Source of the DNA: Carposina sasakii
Lineage: Eukaryota > Arthropoda > Insecta > Lepidoptera > Carposinidae
Assembly: GCA_014607495.2 (NCBI GenBank)
Contig: CP053157.1
Location: 10,106,001 to 10,170,000 of the forward strand
Direction: 5' to 3'
Length of the DNA stretch: 64,000 nucleotides
In this document: positions 45,178 through 57,200 of the stretch, one piece after another
Layout of the letters: each line of letters opens with the position of its first letter
Numbering within the stretch: the stretch's first letter is position 1
Program-made: the position numbers and the translations under genes
Notes under the pieces: generated by a model
The model's input: only the letters and a program-made list of their open reading frames with translations
Database searches by the model: none
Told to the model about the DNA's origin: nothing

Positions 45178-48100
45178 TTTTAACTAAGTTTATGTCTATT
45201 TATCACAACTATTTATATCACATCTCTATAAAATACAATTAAGTATTTTAAGTCTACGTTTTGCGAAACAATCTCAAAAATCAACAATCACCAGAGATAC
45301 GATCACGCGACAATCTCTCGCCACCACGGCAAAGACTTTACTAAACTTTTATTTTAACTTACCTAAGGACAGAGAGAGACGCCGTATGTGTGTTTAAAGG
45401 TCTGAGTGAGATAGACATATAAACACATTTGTCAGAGCATGATGGATAATATCGCTATCTTGCTCTCTATGTTCATTTAATATTAGACTTTAAGTTCTAA
45501 CGTTATGGTTCAATATTAGTGTTGCGCAAGCGCAGAGATTTTGTAGCCTAGAAAAGTTTGATTGGCGGGAAAAGTTTAGCGATATGAGAGCTTGGAGCTT
45601 TCATTCAACTTACAACTTTAAAACTTAGCTTCGTAAGTACCACAGTACACACATAACCTACTAAAAACAATATACTTTATATTTTAAAGATTGAGGCAAA
45701 TATGTAAGTACCTAAGTACATATTTAAAGTAATTTTAAAATAAATTAAAATCTTACTATCTACTTAACTCTCGTATACCTATTACCTACGTATACTCGTA
45801 CTCATCTTATTAAAAAAAAGGAATGATTTGCTCCTGAATCTTACCATGTTATTAATTACAAAAGAATTTTAACATTTTTTAAGCTAAACGTGCCCTAAAT
45901 TTGACAGATATGCCATACATTTAGCTGTCAAATGTCATATTTAAATCGAATCTAACTTTAGGCGCTCATTTGTATTAGCACCACTTATGCTTAAACTTAT
46001 TAATTTAAATTACAACTCAAGCTCAAAATATGTATTTATAAGCGATTATTTTTATTATTTGAATTAACACAATATGTAGGTACTTGTATGTAAGTATAAA
46101 ATAATATCTTACAATAAACTTTTTAATATTACATTTTAACGGACAACCGTGCGGCTTTTACTTTACTAAACTGATAATTACTACCCATCCCTTTTTTATA
46201 TCGATGTCTTAGCACATCCCTTTTTTTAGTTAACGATAGAGAGACGTGCTTATGGTTTCTAAGCAAAGGTTGCGCTTTCAAATATTAGTAATTATTAGTA
46301 AATAATGGCAGTTTTTGCTACCATCCCAAATATAGACGGAATTTGTTAATGATGCGTTTACGCTTTCCCAATTTGTGAATATTTTTTACGTCATCGACTT
46401 ACTTACTACTTTAGATTAGTGGGTACCTTCTTATGTAAGTAGATATCAAAATTAGCAATATTGCATAAAAAACATTCATAAATTTGATAAAGCGTCAAAT
46501 GGTTAGGTAGGTAGGTACACTACTCAAAGACCTTATAAGTATTCACGCCTTTGGCTTATTGGTACAAGTAGGTATTCATTCATAACAATTATTGTGTATG
46601 TAGTATTATTATTAAATACTAGCGACCGCACACGGCTTCGCCCGCGTGAGAGTTTTTATTACTCCCGCATTACTCCCGTGCGAACCCGGAGCGGGTCCCT
46701 AGTTATACATTATACCTAAACCTTCCTTGTGAATCACTCTATCTATTTAAAAAAAAACGCGTCAATATTATGACTTATGAAGGTGAGTTCCACTGCGCTC
46801 GAATATGATACCCTCGAGGATCACACATAAAATAATAATCGTGTCATGTTTGCTTGCGTGTGGCTTTGTTTGCGCGCAGATAAACTAAATCAATAGCCCA
46901 GTGTTTGCTCGATAGATAAGTCTTTGTCGTTTGCCCCGTGCTTGTATATACCATTATTCGCCCCTTAGCTCCTTATCTTTGTTTAAACGAAAATATTTTT
47001 GGCTTGAAAGAGTGCTATCTATTATTGTAGTCACCTCACTCTAAAACGTCCTGTGATCCTGGTAACGGTAATTCGTAACATATACATATCGTTTTTGTGA
47101 TTGATCACGCAAGTTAAAAAAAAAATCTAGAATTTATAAAGGGGTCTAGCGTTCGGGAACTTTTTGGGTATTCATCACGCACGCCACACACCATCTATCT
47201 ATGAAAGAGCGTTTCGTAAACATAAAAGTAAAATCTGTAATTTTTTACTTATTTAAATTATTATTTTCAATAATAACTAGGGGTCTTTTTAGCGAAACAG
47301 CAATAGACTTTTCATAGGGCATACTACGAACATGCTACGAAATACGCAAGGTGCACTAACCAAACAACAGAACACTATTTATTCTCTAAACCGAATATGT
47401 CTTTATTGTATTTTGTAGTACTTTGGGTTATGCCTAAATGAACATTATGATGGACGTATAAAAAATACATACATACCTACTCGCTAGTTTGCATTAACAT
47501 AGCTCCGTAAAAATATCTTAAAGTCATTGTTTCAGTGATATTTCATTTACTTATATTAAATTCATTTAATGTTTTCAAACAAATTATTGTCATTGAAACT
47601 TATTTAAGTATATTATTAAACCAGGAATATGCTTCTACTTATGTACAACATAATATTATATCCGGGCATTCAAACCAACTCTTCATTGTTGTGGAGCCAT
47701 TCAGAGAGATCTCATTATAAAAACGAGTTGTTTTTAAATTTTAGTTGCTTATCTGTTAGTACAGCGCCCAAGAACAATGTCAGAATTTACAATATTGTCA
47801 ATGGTGATCATGTGTAGTTTTGGTATAGTTTCGAGCTATCCTAGACCAGGTTTTTACTGCCTGTGGCATGCCGGTGCATGTAAGTAGATACCACTTATCA
47901 AATGGATTAAAAAATACTGGATACCCCGAGGTTTGTTCAATGGGATCCATTTAGATTAGAGTTGAACTTGTACCTATGTAAGTAATAGAATCTGTCTCCG
48001 GCTCTCCGCTAAACTAAACATGGCTGTGGGTTCTCCCATATGATCTTACAGTTCCTGTTTATCCCATTTCGGGAATACAGCCGCTAGCCGTGTCTATATG

Positions 48101-49440
48101 TATAATGTATACAGGATGTTTTTCCGTTGCCACCCTTAACGAAGGGTACGTACTCGATACATAAAATAATGTAAGTTTATGCCAAAAAAACGCTGGGAAA
48201 TGTAAATTTTTTGGATTTGTTTTTTTAATTACTTGATTGGGCGAAATTTATGGTGTCCAGTGTTTATGCTAGTTTTTTCATAGACAGATATTAATAATTT
48301 CTCGTGAAAAAATCTTGCTACACACGTCATTGTGTATTTATGCAGTAAAACGCAATCTATTTACTCAACTTTGGACCCTAATATTTTGGAATACAGACAC
48401 TTCCCAGGTATGCTTCCATGGAGAAAAATGATCGTGATGATGAGGAGATTCCGTAGTTTTCGGGAACGTTCACAACCAAAAATTATCCTGTACGAGTATA
48501 GTATATTTAAGTATCTATGTAAATTACATCACTACATATTATAAAAATAAAAGCTTGTAACAAAGGCGCTTCCCGCTGTGTCTGTCCCTATGTATCATAT
48601 GTATGCTTAGTCTTTCAAACTATGCAACGGATTTGATGCTTATTAGTTATTGTTGGTGACAGCCAGGCAAATACTGAAATACTGAACAAGTACCTACCAT
48701 TGTTTAAAGTTATACGACAGTGTTATTACTCGCAGGAAATGCATTTTTAATTTGATTATCCGTAACGTTTGCTTATTAGTTATTGAGTGATACATTACTG
48801 TTTTTAGACCACTTGTGACTCTCCATTTGGGTTGATCAATATTTTAAACTTTTTTGAGACAAACTTTTTTTTGGAAAATCATCCATAGGTTAAAATTTTG
48901 TTTTAAAGTCATTATCTAAGGCATACTACACATTTTTTTCCTGAATAAAATAAAAAATGACGGAAAATTTTCAGTGATATTCGCCTCAGAATCATGTTCT
49001 GAAGTCGCCATATCAATATTTGCCTGGCTGTCACTTCCACCCTGTAGTATCTGCACCCTGTAGTAACTGCACCCGTGCGAAGCCGGGGCGCGGGTTGAGT
49101 AATAGTCAGTCGATCACAGAATATAGGGTACATAAGGTTTCGCTTTCTATACCTTAGTTCTTTTGTCTAAAGAATCCGAGCTTATTTCTAATCATCCTGT
49201 GTGAATATGACCATTTTGAAATATAAATAACTAACAATAGGGAATTATAGAAGAGGAACAATGGTCAGGAAGAATGGTCTCTGAAAGTACTACAAAAGTA
49301 TTTCTTCCGACAAACAATTAGTGGCAGTTATTTCAGATAGTTAGGTAGGAACTTAATCCTCCTTAATCTCGTCAATATGCATGCATATTAACATTTAACA
49401 ATATAATATAACTAAAATATTTTTAATTAAAAGGTGTTAG
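45178..49440. other. Intergenic region upstream of the meteorin-like gene
   Basis: The region would hold the meteorin-like promoter on the minus strand just above 45177; I cannot place a TATA box with confidence. A Helitron-like fragment is at 46619-46745 (ctagcgaccgcacacggctt). The 'tacaggatg' element is at 48110-48492, and a fragment with gtgcgaagccggg lies near 49073. No further exon of the TIL-like gene was recognised. Confidence 0.45.
48110..48492 (+). mobile_element. MITE-like element, family 'tacaggatg', copy 3
   Basis: It starts tacaggatgtttttccgttg and ends aaattatcctgta. It carries the interior tttatgctagttttttcata and ttgggcgaaatttatggtgt, the latter also in copy 2 in reverse. This is the longest of the three copies. 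Confidence 0.7.
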
Positions 49441-49645
49441 TAAATGTCCGAGAAATATGATAGAAGTAACCAGCGACTGCACAAACACATTTTGGAGTGC
49501 ACAGAAAACTTGTGCCCGACCGGAAGAGAGATTGATCAATACCGTCTGCGGCTTCTCTAGGTGCGATTGTCCAGACGGTCAACTATTGGATATGGCTATA
49601 GGACACTGCTGCTATCCCGCACTTTGTACTAAACCTGTTGTTTAG
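49441..49645 (+). CDS. TIL-type protease-inhibitor-like terminal exon (partial)
   Basis: After an acceptor at 49439-49440 (ggtgttag) a frame encodes 67 residues to TAG at 49643-49645. It has nine cysteines in the order C-P-R-N, DC, TC, VC, SRCDCPDGQLLD, HCC, ALC. The N-terminal CPRN and the CDCPDG-LLD-C-C end resemble trypsin-inhibitor-like (TIL) domains, common in lepidopteran secreted inhibitors. The double cysteine near the end is unusual for TIL. An internal ATG at 49457 exists but would lose the first cysteine and leave no signal peptide, so I prefer a spliced last exon. No upstream exon was recognised. It may be a gene fragment. Confidence 0.5.
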
Positions 49646-50474
49646 TGAGCTGTGTAAGTAATTACTTTATTCACATTTCCAAAGATCACCAAATTCCACC
49701 TAGATTTTTATATATTATTGATATGGTCTTGTGCTATTATTTACCGAGCAAGAAATTTCTTCGTTTTTGAAGTTTTTTTCAAGTTTCAGGCAAGTATTAG
49801 GTCATCATTTTATTCATAGCTATTTCACGGATTATTATAATCAATCATGGTGGTATTATACACCTATATTTTTTGCCTTTAACTTCAAGAAACAAACAAA
49901 TAAAATCTATCTGTCACAGTCAGTCTTCACTCGTCAAGCCAGCTGTCATTGGGATTCGGCGGGAAAAGCTGGAAGGGATCGGGTGCTCAGATGAATGGTA
50001 TAAGCGGGTGTAATTTTCTTGTGAAAATTAAAATTTATTTGTAAATGGCTTGCATGTGTCCGTAAAGTGATGTTTTCTGGTAAATAAGTTATATTTTGTT
50101 TATTTGTGATGTGAATCTAGTGCGTGTGCATGGTTTTATATGCAGGTAAGCTAAGTAAAACTTTAGTCGGAATGCCCTCTTCATGGGCTCATGTAAGTTT
50201 TTTTTTTCAAGTCTTTTTTATATTTATTCATTTTACACTCGTTCTTGAGGATTTTCCTGACGTTTCCATTCAACATTATCATCCATCATAAATTCCGAAG
50301 TCATTTATTAAAGACAATAGCTGTATGGGCTTAGTTCCCCTTGCTTTTCCTTCGGGAGAAACTAAACAAAAAACCAGCTGTCATTGTAATGTCAGCCAGC
50401 AGCTAAAATTCTGGTAGATTCTAATTTAATTTTAGTATAAAATTAATTTAAATGCTGTATTAGAAGCCATTAAA
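49646..50474. other. Upstream region of TMEM70 homologue
   Basis: It probably contains the TMEM70 promoter and 5' UTR. A possible untranslated exon could end at a gtaagc donor near 50145. Positions 50279-50380 hold a SINE-like piece (gtatgggcttagttcccctt) that recurs at 54780-54845. No coding sequence is seen. Confidence 0.4.
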
Positions 50475-50915
50475 ATGTTCAGAATTTGTTTTAAAATTTT
50501 TCCAAAACATATATCAGTCTCCGAACCAACTCTGAAAAATCTTATAACCTCAAAGTACAAATGTATTAGTGTTTCCAATATCCTAAGTTCTCGGCAGCGT
50601 TCTAGTAAGAATGATGATAAATTAGAACATATTTACTATGGACCCTTGACTCCACAAATTAAAGCTGTTAAGTTATTTTCTCTCAGCTCGAGCATAGCCG
50701 GTGTGGTAGCTCAACCTATAATAATAAGAGAGGCTGCCACAATAGGTAGCACACCTTTATTGGTTGCAATTTGCTCCGTTGTAGGATTCTTCACATTTGT
50801 TACTCCAATACTGTTGCATTTAATTACTAAAAAATATGTGTCTGACATATATTATGAACCAGATTCTTCAACATATAAATGCACTACCTATAATTTCTTT
50901 CTACAGCAAAAAGAG
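50475..50915 (+). CDS. TMEM70: TMEM70 exon 1
   Basis: It encodes the targeting region, the YYGPLTPQIKAVK motif and both hydrophobic segments, ending NFFLQQKE at donor gtatga. Confidence 0.93.
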
Positions 50916-51228
50916 GTATGAATAAGTATATGTATTAAAACACTTCTAAGTTCTTTCATTGTTTAGGAATGACTTCCGCTTTAAATACATGTTATTTCTG
51001 ATATTCATGGTGTAATTTTACATGTTTTTCTTTCAGCATGCATTTAAGGTAGATGATGTACAAGTACCAGATATTCCGGGCATGTTCACAACTATAAAAG
51101 CCAAAGGAAAGCCTCTGTTTGTTGAAGCAAGACACTTCACTGACCCTATGCACTATGCTAAAATGTTGGGATATGACAAACCTATGGATTTTAAACTAGG
51201 GGAAATATCAGATGCTGAACAGAAATAA
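50475..51228 (+). CDS. TMEM70: TMEM70 homologue, mitochondrial assembly factor (2 exons)
   Basis: Exon 1 is 50475-50915 (147 codons, ATG at 50475) and exon 2 is 51037-51228, joined in phase 0 across a 121-base intron (donor gtatga, acceptor ctttcag); the product is 210 residues. The family helps assemble mitochondrial ATP synthase and complex I in the inner membrane. The diagnostic motif is YYGPLTPQIKAVKLFSL at about 54-70, followed by two hydrophobic segments (about 67-84 and 94-117) forming the TMEM70 hairpin. The N-terminal 45 residues are basic and serine-rich, as expected of a mitochondrial targeting sequence. The C-terminal part has VPDIPGMFTTIKAKGKPLFV and a conserved HFTDPMHYAKMLGYD. 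AATAAA at 51248-51253 is a likely poly-A signal. The gene looks complete and intact. Confidence 0.93.
51037..51228 (+). CDS. TMEM70: TMEM70 exon 2
   Basis: Sixty-three codons and TAA after acceptor tttctttcag. It encodes the soluble C-terminal part with FTTIKAKGKPLFVEARHF and ends EISDAEQK. Confidence 0.93.
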   Translation, partial: HAFKVDDVQVPDIPGMFTTIKAKGKPLFVEARHFTDPMHYAKMLGYDKPMDFKLGEISDAEQK

Positions 51229-53983
51229 TTGATTAAATATTGATAAAAATAAAATACTGTAGGTGTTTAAGTTTGAAATATTGTTTTGTTTTAAATTGAG
51301 TTTATATTTAACTAGTAATAAAGGCCTTGTCAAACAAGGTGTTATAAGTTGGATCCCTGTATGTGTATGTGTATCAATGACATCATAGCTCTCTCATAGT
51401 GCAGGACGGATTTGAATGGGTTTTTTTTTGCTAGTGGTAGCTACCACTTACTAAATCTGCAGTAACTAGTGATAAAATATAATGGGCTAGTAAAATAAGA
51501 GATCACTTATCCTTACTCACACCTTTCTAAGTTCCCTGGAGTTACCTTGACAAGCAATACATGACATCCCTTATTTGGCAGTCTTATAAAAACCACACCA
51601 GTGTGGATAAGGGGCATTAAAACCTGAATTTAAGCATGCCAGAAACTTTTATGTAAAGTGCCATAGAAGTAATAATAAAGCCATGCCACTGTTTTGTCAG
51701 GATTTTCCATTTTCCTCTGGCTGACTCACATTAGTATCTTCAAAATACATATATATTTCAGGGCAATATTGTATAATTTATCTGCCATAATCTAGCTAAT
51801 AAACACCATTCATTTAGGCCATAGGACATCGAAAATAGGCCTCCCCTAAAGGAGTGGCTACAGGATAAATTTAAACAGAAAATATAATGCACTCTGCAGA
51901 AACTTAAACCCAAATAAACCCTTTTTATGACATACTTGTTTAGGCTAAGATTTCAACCTAATAAGATTCCCACTTGGGTGAAGAATTTTTTCCATTTTCT
52001 TTATTAATAATTTTATAATAAGAATTAGGCATACTGTCCACGGAGGTGTAGCTTCATAGAGGCGTATTCGTCAGGCAACCTAGCGCCAACGTGTCGCTGC
52101 CATGCTTCCGTCGACAGAGTGTACAAATGGAAATAAGTAACATAATTAATAAACATTTTATTTTATAACATTTAGGTATGTACATTATATAATAAGCTTA
52201 AAATTACAATATAATAGTTGTAATAGACTAGAAACTAATTTTTAAGTAACAATTAATAAAATCTGTTAATAAAGTAGGCATGGTTGACTGACTAGGAAAA
52301 GTAATGCTTATACATCACATGTATCTAATCAAGTAAAAAAAACATGTTTATAAACACAATTTAATATTCTAAAAATTAAAAGTGGAACAGTCCTATTAAA
52401 CCTTTTAAATGCCGGATCTTCTAAAATGTTTCAATTACAGCTAATTCAATGAAACTTATTAATATAAATAAAAAGGAGTCTGCCAATAGTTACAATTTAT
52501 GACTGAATCGAAATATTAGTTTTTATCCTTGAAAGTTATTGCCCTCCCTGTCAGACAGAGCCCACCATACCATAAAAATAATTTACAATGGTTTAATGGT
52601 TTTAATAATAATTACAGCTAGAAACTCTACAATTTATGACACACCCCACAGAGCCCACCATACCACAAAAAGTAGTACACAAAAAGTACACAGCTAAAGC
52701 ATGTAGTTTCCTACAAAACTGACAAGTAGGAACATAAATGTAGATTTGTATTATAAGAATATGCTTGAAGAGCATAATATTCAACAATCGTAATCTAGTT
52801 ACTATTCCTTGCTTTATACCAGCTAACCATTCGCAAGTCTATAAAATTAAAAAATAAGAGTTGAATTCTTGGAACATGTGAAATATGTATTTCTATTAGG
52901 TTTTTTTTAAACATATAAAATTTCTAATACTTTCTAATAATAATAATTATATAACAGTAATCATATTAATTTTGCGACGTAAATTCATTCATCAATCGCT
53001 GAATGCCAATTACTATTACAATAGTCACAAGAGTAATTTTAAAAATTGTGTGATATCTACACAAGCGCATGTACCTACTATTCTGTGGCTTTAATTAAAT
53101 AATAATAGGTAAACTGTAAATATAGAAACTTTATTATATATATTTAAGTATATAAAAAGCTCGCTAAATGCTTTCGATATCTATAATAAAAAAAAATACA
53201 TGCATAACAGGAATGTATCAAAATTATTGCAAAATATATTAAGCATGTAACTTATACATAGTATTTATTCATATAAAAATAGAATATATCTCAAATAGGA
53301 TATTCTTTCATCAGTCAAAAAATAATATTTCATTAACTTTCTGTACATATTTCTAGTCTATTTATTTACATATCCTAGTCTACAGCACGTCCAAATGAAA
53401 AAAGGTAGATTCACAGTAACTAAAAAAGGAATGACTACTGGAGATTTCGTTTGACTGCCAACTTTCAAGTTTTATCAAAATCCGTTCGTTAGTTTTTGCG
53501 TGAAAAAGTTATAAACATCCATTCTCACAAATTTTCAAATCTATAATATTAGTAGGATAATTGAGACGCTTATACGAAGTGTTATACCCTCAAACTCACA
53601 ATAAAATAGCCATCTCGTATTATTAACAATTTAACTGTAGATGGCAACACTGTCAATCGCAAACAGGTTTACAAATGGTATCACAAAGTAATCTGGTACA
53701 TTTTGAAAACACTGAACACATCGCATTAGAACTGTATAATCTCTGAAAATATTTTTTTTCATGAGATTTCTTTAAATCACGTGACGATGTTTAATCCTAA
53801 TGAATTATTAACTCAATTTCGAATATTTCTCGATATTGTACACTTAAATGCGATAAGGCGACACATCCAACTTAGTGGCTTCTACACATAGCGACGTTTT
53901 CAAAGACAAGTTTGTACCGATTTAGAACTGTACTGTATATGCACCGTTCAGTAAAACTTCAAGCCAATTTCTTAAAGTTGTAA
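51229..53983. other. Convergent intergenic region, TMEM70 and MFSD11 3' ends
   Basis: The region holds the short TMEM70 3' UTR (AATAAA at 51248-51253), a 5'-truncated S1 SINE at 51966-52020 and a Helitron-like tail at about 53440-53561. Minus-strand poly-A signals that could end MFSD11 are at 53130-53135 and 52158-52163, implying a UTR of roughly 0.85 to 1.8 kb. No gene is seen. Confidence 0.45.
51966..52020 (+). repeat. Truncated S1 SINE
   Basis: Only the end of the T-arm (gattcccacttgggtg) and the tail ttattaataattttataata remain. Confidence 0.65.
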
Positions 53984-54202
53984 TCAATCGTAGTGTAATG
54001 CGTTGTCGGCTAAGGTTTGTGCGGCAGGCGAGTTCTTATCTTCCATAGAGTGTATAGCGCTGTCCCTTGCCCTCGCTTTAGCCGCCCATTCGACTCGACA
54101 GAAAGACGCCGACCCCAGTGTTGCCAACACACCGAGAATGCAGAGTTGAACCGTCAGTGTTGCCTGTGATGAGTAGAAGAAACACGCCGCTGCTGCCATC
54201 GA
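53984..54202 (-). CDS. MFSD11: MFSD11 last exon
   Basis: Acceptor tttccag; 72 codons and TGA (53984-53986). It starts SMAAAACFFYSSQATLTVQL, the final helix, and continues through ASFCRVEWAAKARARDSA, like the SFFTVEWEAA end of the human protein. Confidence 0.95.
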   Translation of the reverse strand, partial: SMAAAACFFYSSQATLTVQLCILGVLATLGSASFCRVEWAAKARARDSAIHSMEDKNSPAAQTLADNALHYD

Positions 54203-57200
54203 CTGGAAATAAAAGTATTATTACTATGGTATAATGCCCTATAATGGTACATGTGCGGAGACTTGACAGGCGCTGACAAACTCCAATTCTATACAATAGC
54301 TCGGATGTAATTTACACGCTTGCGAGTAATCTAAGATACATACATAAAATCACTCCTCTTTCCCGGAGGGGTAGGCAGATAGGTCCTGCCTGACACACCT
54401 CTTTCGCTTAATCTACTTTCATGAGATTCTTCATGCACGCTCATCGGTTTAGGCATAGGTATTTAGGAATAAGATATATATATTATAAAATTATTAATAA
54501 AGAAATGGAAAAAATTCTAGTGCGTGTGCATCGAACCCACGACCTCCAGGTCCGCGTATGCTCTAACCACTGCCACCGGGTCAATAGGGACGAATTTTAA
54601 GTTGTTTCTATAAATTACATATTGACGTTATTTTTCTAACTTTTCCTTTTCTTGAGGATGTTTAAAGATGAAACCAACCCTATCCTAACGTGTTCATCAA
54701 ATTATTATATATTATAAATTATTAATAAAGAAATGGAAAAATGGTTAGAGCATCCATCATAAATTCAGACACGCGGAATCATTTACTAAAGAGTGGCTGT
54801 ATGGGCTTAGTTCCCTTGCCTTTCCTTCGGGATAAATTAAACAAAAAAATAATAATAATCCGAGGAATTTTTTCCATTTCTTTATTAATAATTTTATAAT
54901 ATATAATATCTTGACTAAGATAAATTTATAAAAACCATCGGTTAGGATATATATTTAATTCATGGTTTAGGGTATTTAGGAATAAGATATATATCTAATT
55001 CCTCTATGGCTTAGGGTACTATTGACCTAACTTTTCCTTTGATCCGTGTTCAAAAACCGTGACCCATCCCGAGCGAGCCAAGGCAAACGGCCCGTTTACA
55101 CGCCTGTGTATGTGGAAGTTTGTCCACGCGTGCCACGCGCCTAAACGTACCATAGGTTGATTATATTTAAATTGTAAATTGAAAAGTTGGACTAATCCCA
55201 CCTACGCGAACGCTATCAATTTTGGTGTGATAATCATTATATTTGTGAAAGGGAGATGTCGCTCTATACTGCTTATAGCGACGTCTCTCTTCTACATTCT
55301 GCTTTTAAAATTCAGTGTAACCCAAACCTTTTACACTTCTACCATCACAACAAATTCTAATCTTATTTATTTATCTTAACTCACCTGAGTAAACTTGAAC
55401 AAGGCAAACGCAGACGTGCTGTTATCCGAATAATGTCCACCTAATATCGAGTAGATTTGCGTGTTGAAGCACGCATCGCCGAAGCCAAGTAGGAAACTGC
55501 AGAACATTGCCAAATACGGCGACGGAGTGATGTATGAGACCTCGGTCGTGTCTCCGAAGGGAGCCACCGAGGGCAGGTTAATGAAGATAAGGAAGAAACT
55601 GCACAGGTGGATCAGGTATCCCATAATCACGATCGGGTCGCGACCCCAACGGGTCGTTTTTGAACCCAGTATGCCGAAGAGAGCGCCACCTGAAAGAAGC
55701 AGGTTGAAATTAGTAGACTGAAGTTGTCTAAAGTCTTACGGTGTTATTACAAAAGAGCGCCTAAAGTTAGACCCGGTAGCTCAGTGGTAAGAGCACTTGC
55801 ACGGAATGCAGAGGTCGTGGGTTCGAGTCCCACTCGGGTGAAGAATTTTTTTCATTTTCTTTATTAATAATTTTATAATTAAATATGACTTTTATGTATG
55901 GCATATCTGCCAAATTTAGGTCTTGTTTAGCTTAAAATATGTTTAAATTGTTTTGTAATGACACGGCTAAAGTCTAAGAAACGAATTAATAGAAACATAT
56001 ACAGATTTGTTGTGGCTTTCATTTGTATGTTAAGATTTTTAAAGTTAAGCTGACGGGCCACTATCAAGTTCAATTAAAATTAAGTACTTATCTAAGACAA
56101 ATCCTACTAATATTATAAACGCGAAAGTTTGTAAGTATGGTATGGATGGATGTTTGTTACTCTTTCATGTAAAAACGGCTGGAGCGATTTTAATAAAATT
56201 TGGTATTAAGTTAGCCGACACCCTGGATTAACACATAGGCCTATTTATTTTATAGGCCATAGGTATATTTTTCGGTCACCAACCCGCCTGCCCAGCGTCG
56301 TGACTATTGGCAAATCCCCCCTATGGCAATAGCCTTGAGGCGTGCCCTGGGGGAGGCCTACGTCCAGTAGTAGACTGCAATAGGCTGAAGAAAAAGAAGA
56401 AGAAGGTATATTTTATCCCGGATAGTTTCGACATTTTGTTTTTTCTGCAGTCCACGCGGACGAAGTTCGTTCGTTCTAAAAGTTGAAAATATTTACCCTG
56501 ACTTCACTGTATATATGTCGTATATCGCATATGAGGTCGATTTCATCGCATTTCATTTCAACTGTCTATTTCCAAATGATTACCTCGATATGGGCAACCA
56601 AACATCATTTCATGACAAGATTCATATCAAAACATGAATCATTTTTTATTTATAAGATATTTTTCGGTCAAACTATGCCCAGCACGGATAGTGTGTTATA
56701 TTGTATAATGTGACTTAATGGTGGTTTATAATAATATTGTTAAACAAAAACCTTAGATTACCTATGACAAATGACGCACTTGAGCGAGCGGAGCGTGCCC
56801 AGGCAGCGTCCATGTGCCAGATGCGAATAAAGGCTTTTATGTTTTTAAGAAAATATCACATAAATAATAGCAATAAAAATGATACCATCATACCTTATGG
56901 TATACTTATATATGGTGTAAGCTCTTACCACATTTTGTTTTTTATGGACAGTTAATACGATTTGGCCACGTGGATGACAAAATCGTGAAATGTAGACGAT
57001 TTAACGATCTGGTCAAATTGAATTGGCCACTTCATGATACCACTTCATGAAATGCCCTGACTTCACTGAAATGATCATAACAATATGGCCACGACATAGA
57101 TTGCCATGTTTATTAAAAACAACCTAGAGTTATTCAGCAGACTTAATAGCAACAGACATCCAAACAGAATTTGTGTTCTGCCTTTTCTTGGTAAGGCACC

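Noticed and set aside
50475..50921. TMEM70 exon 1 as a complete single-exon gene ending at 50921
   Set aside because: The last two codons before that stop fall in the intron; donor gtatga at 50916 leads in phase to the conserved C-terminal exon at 51037.
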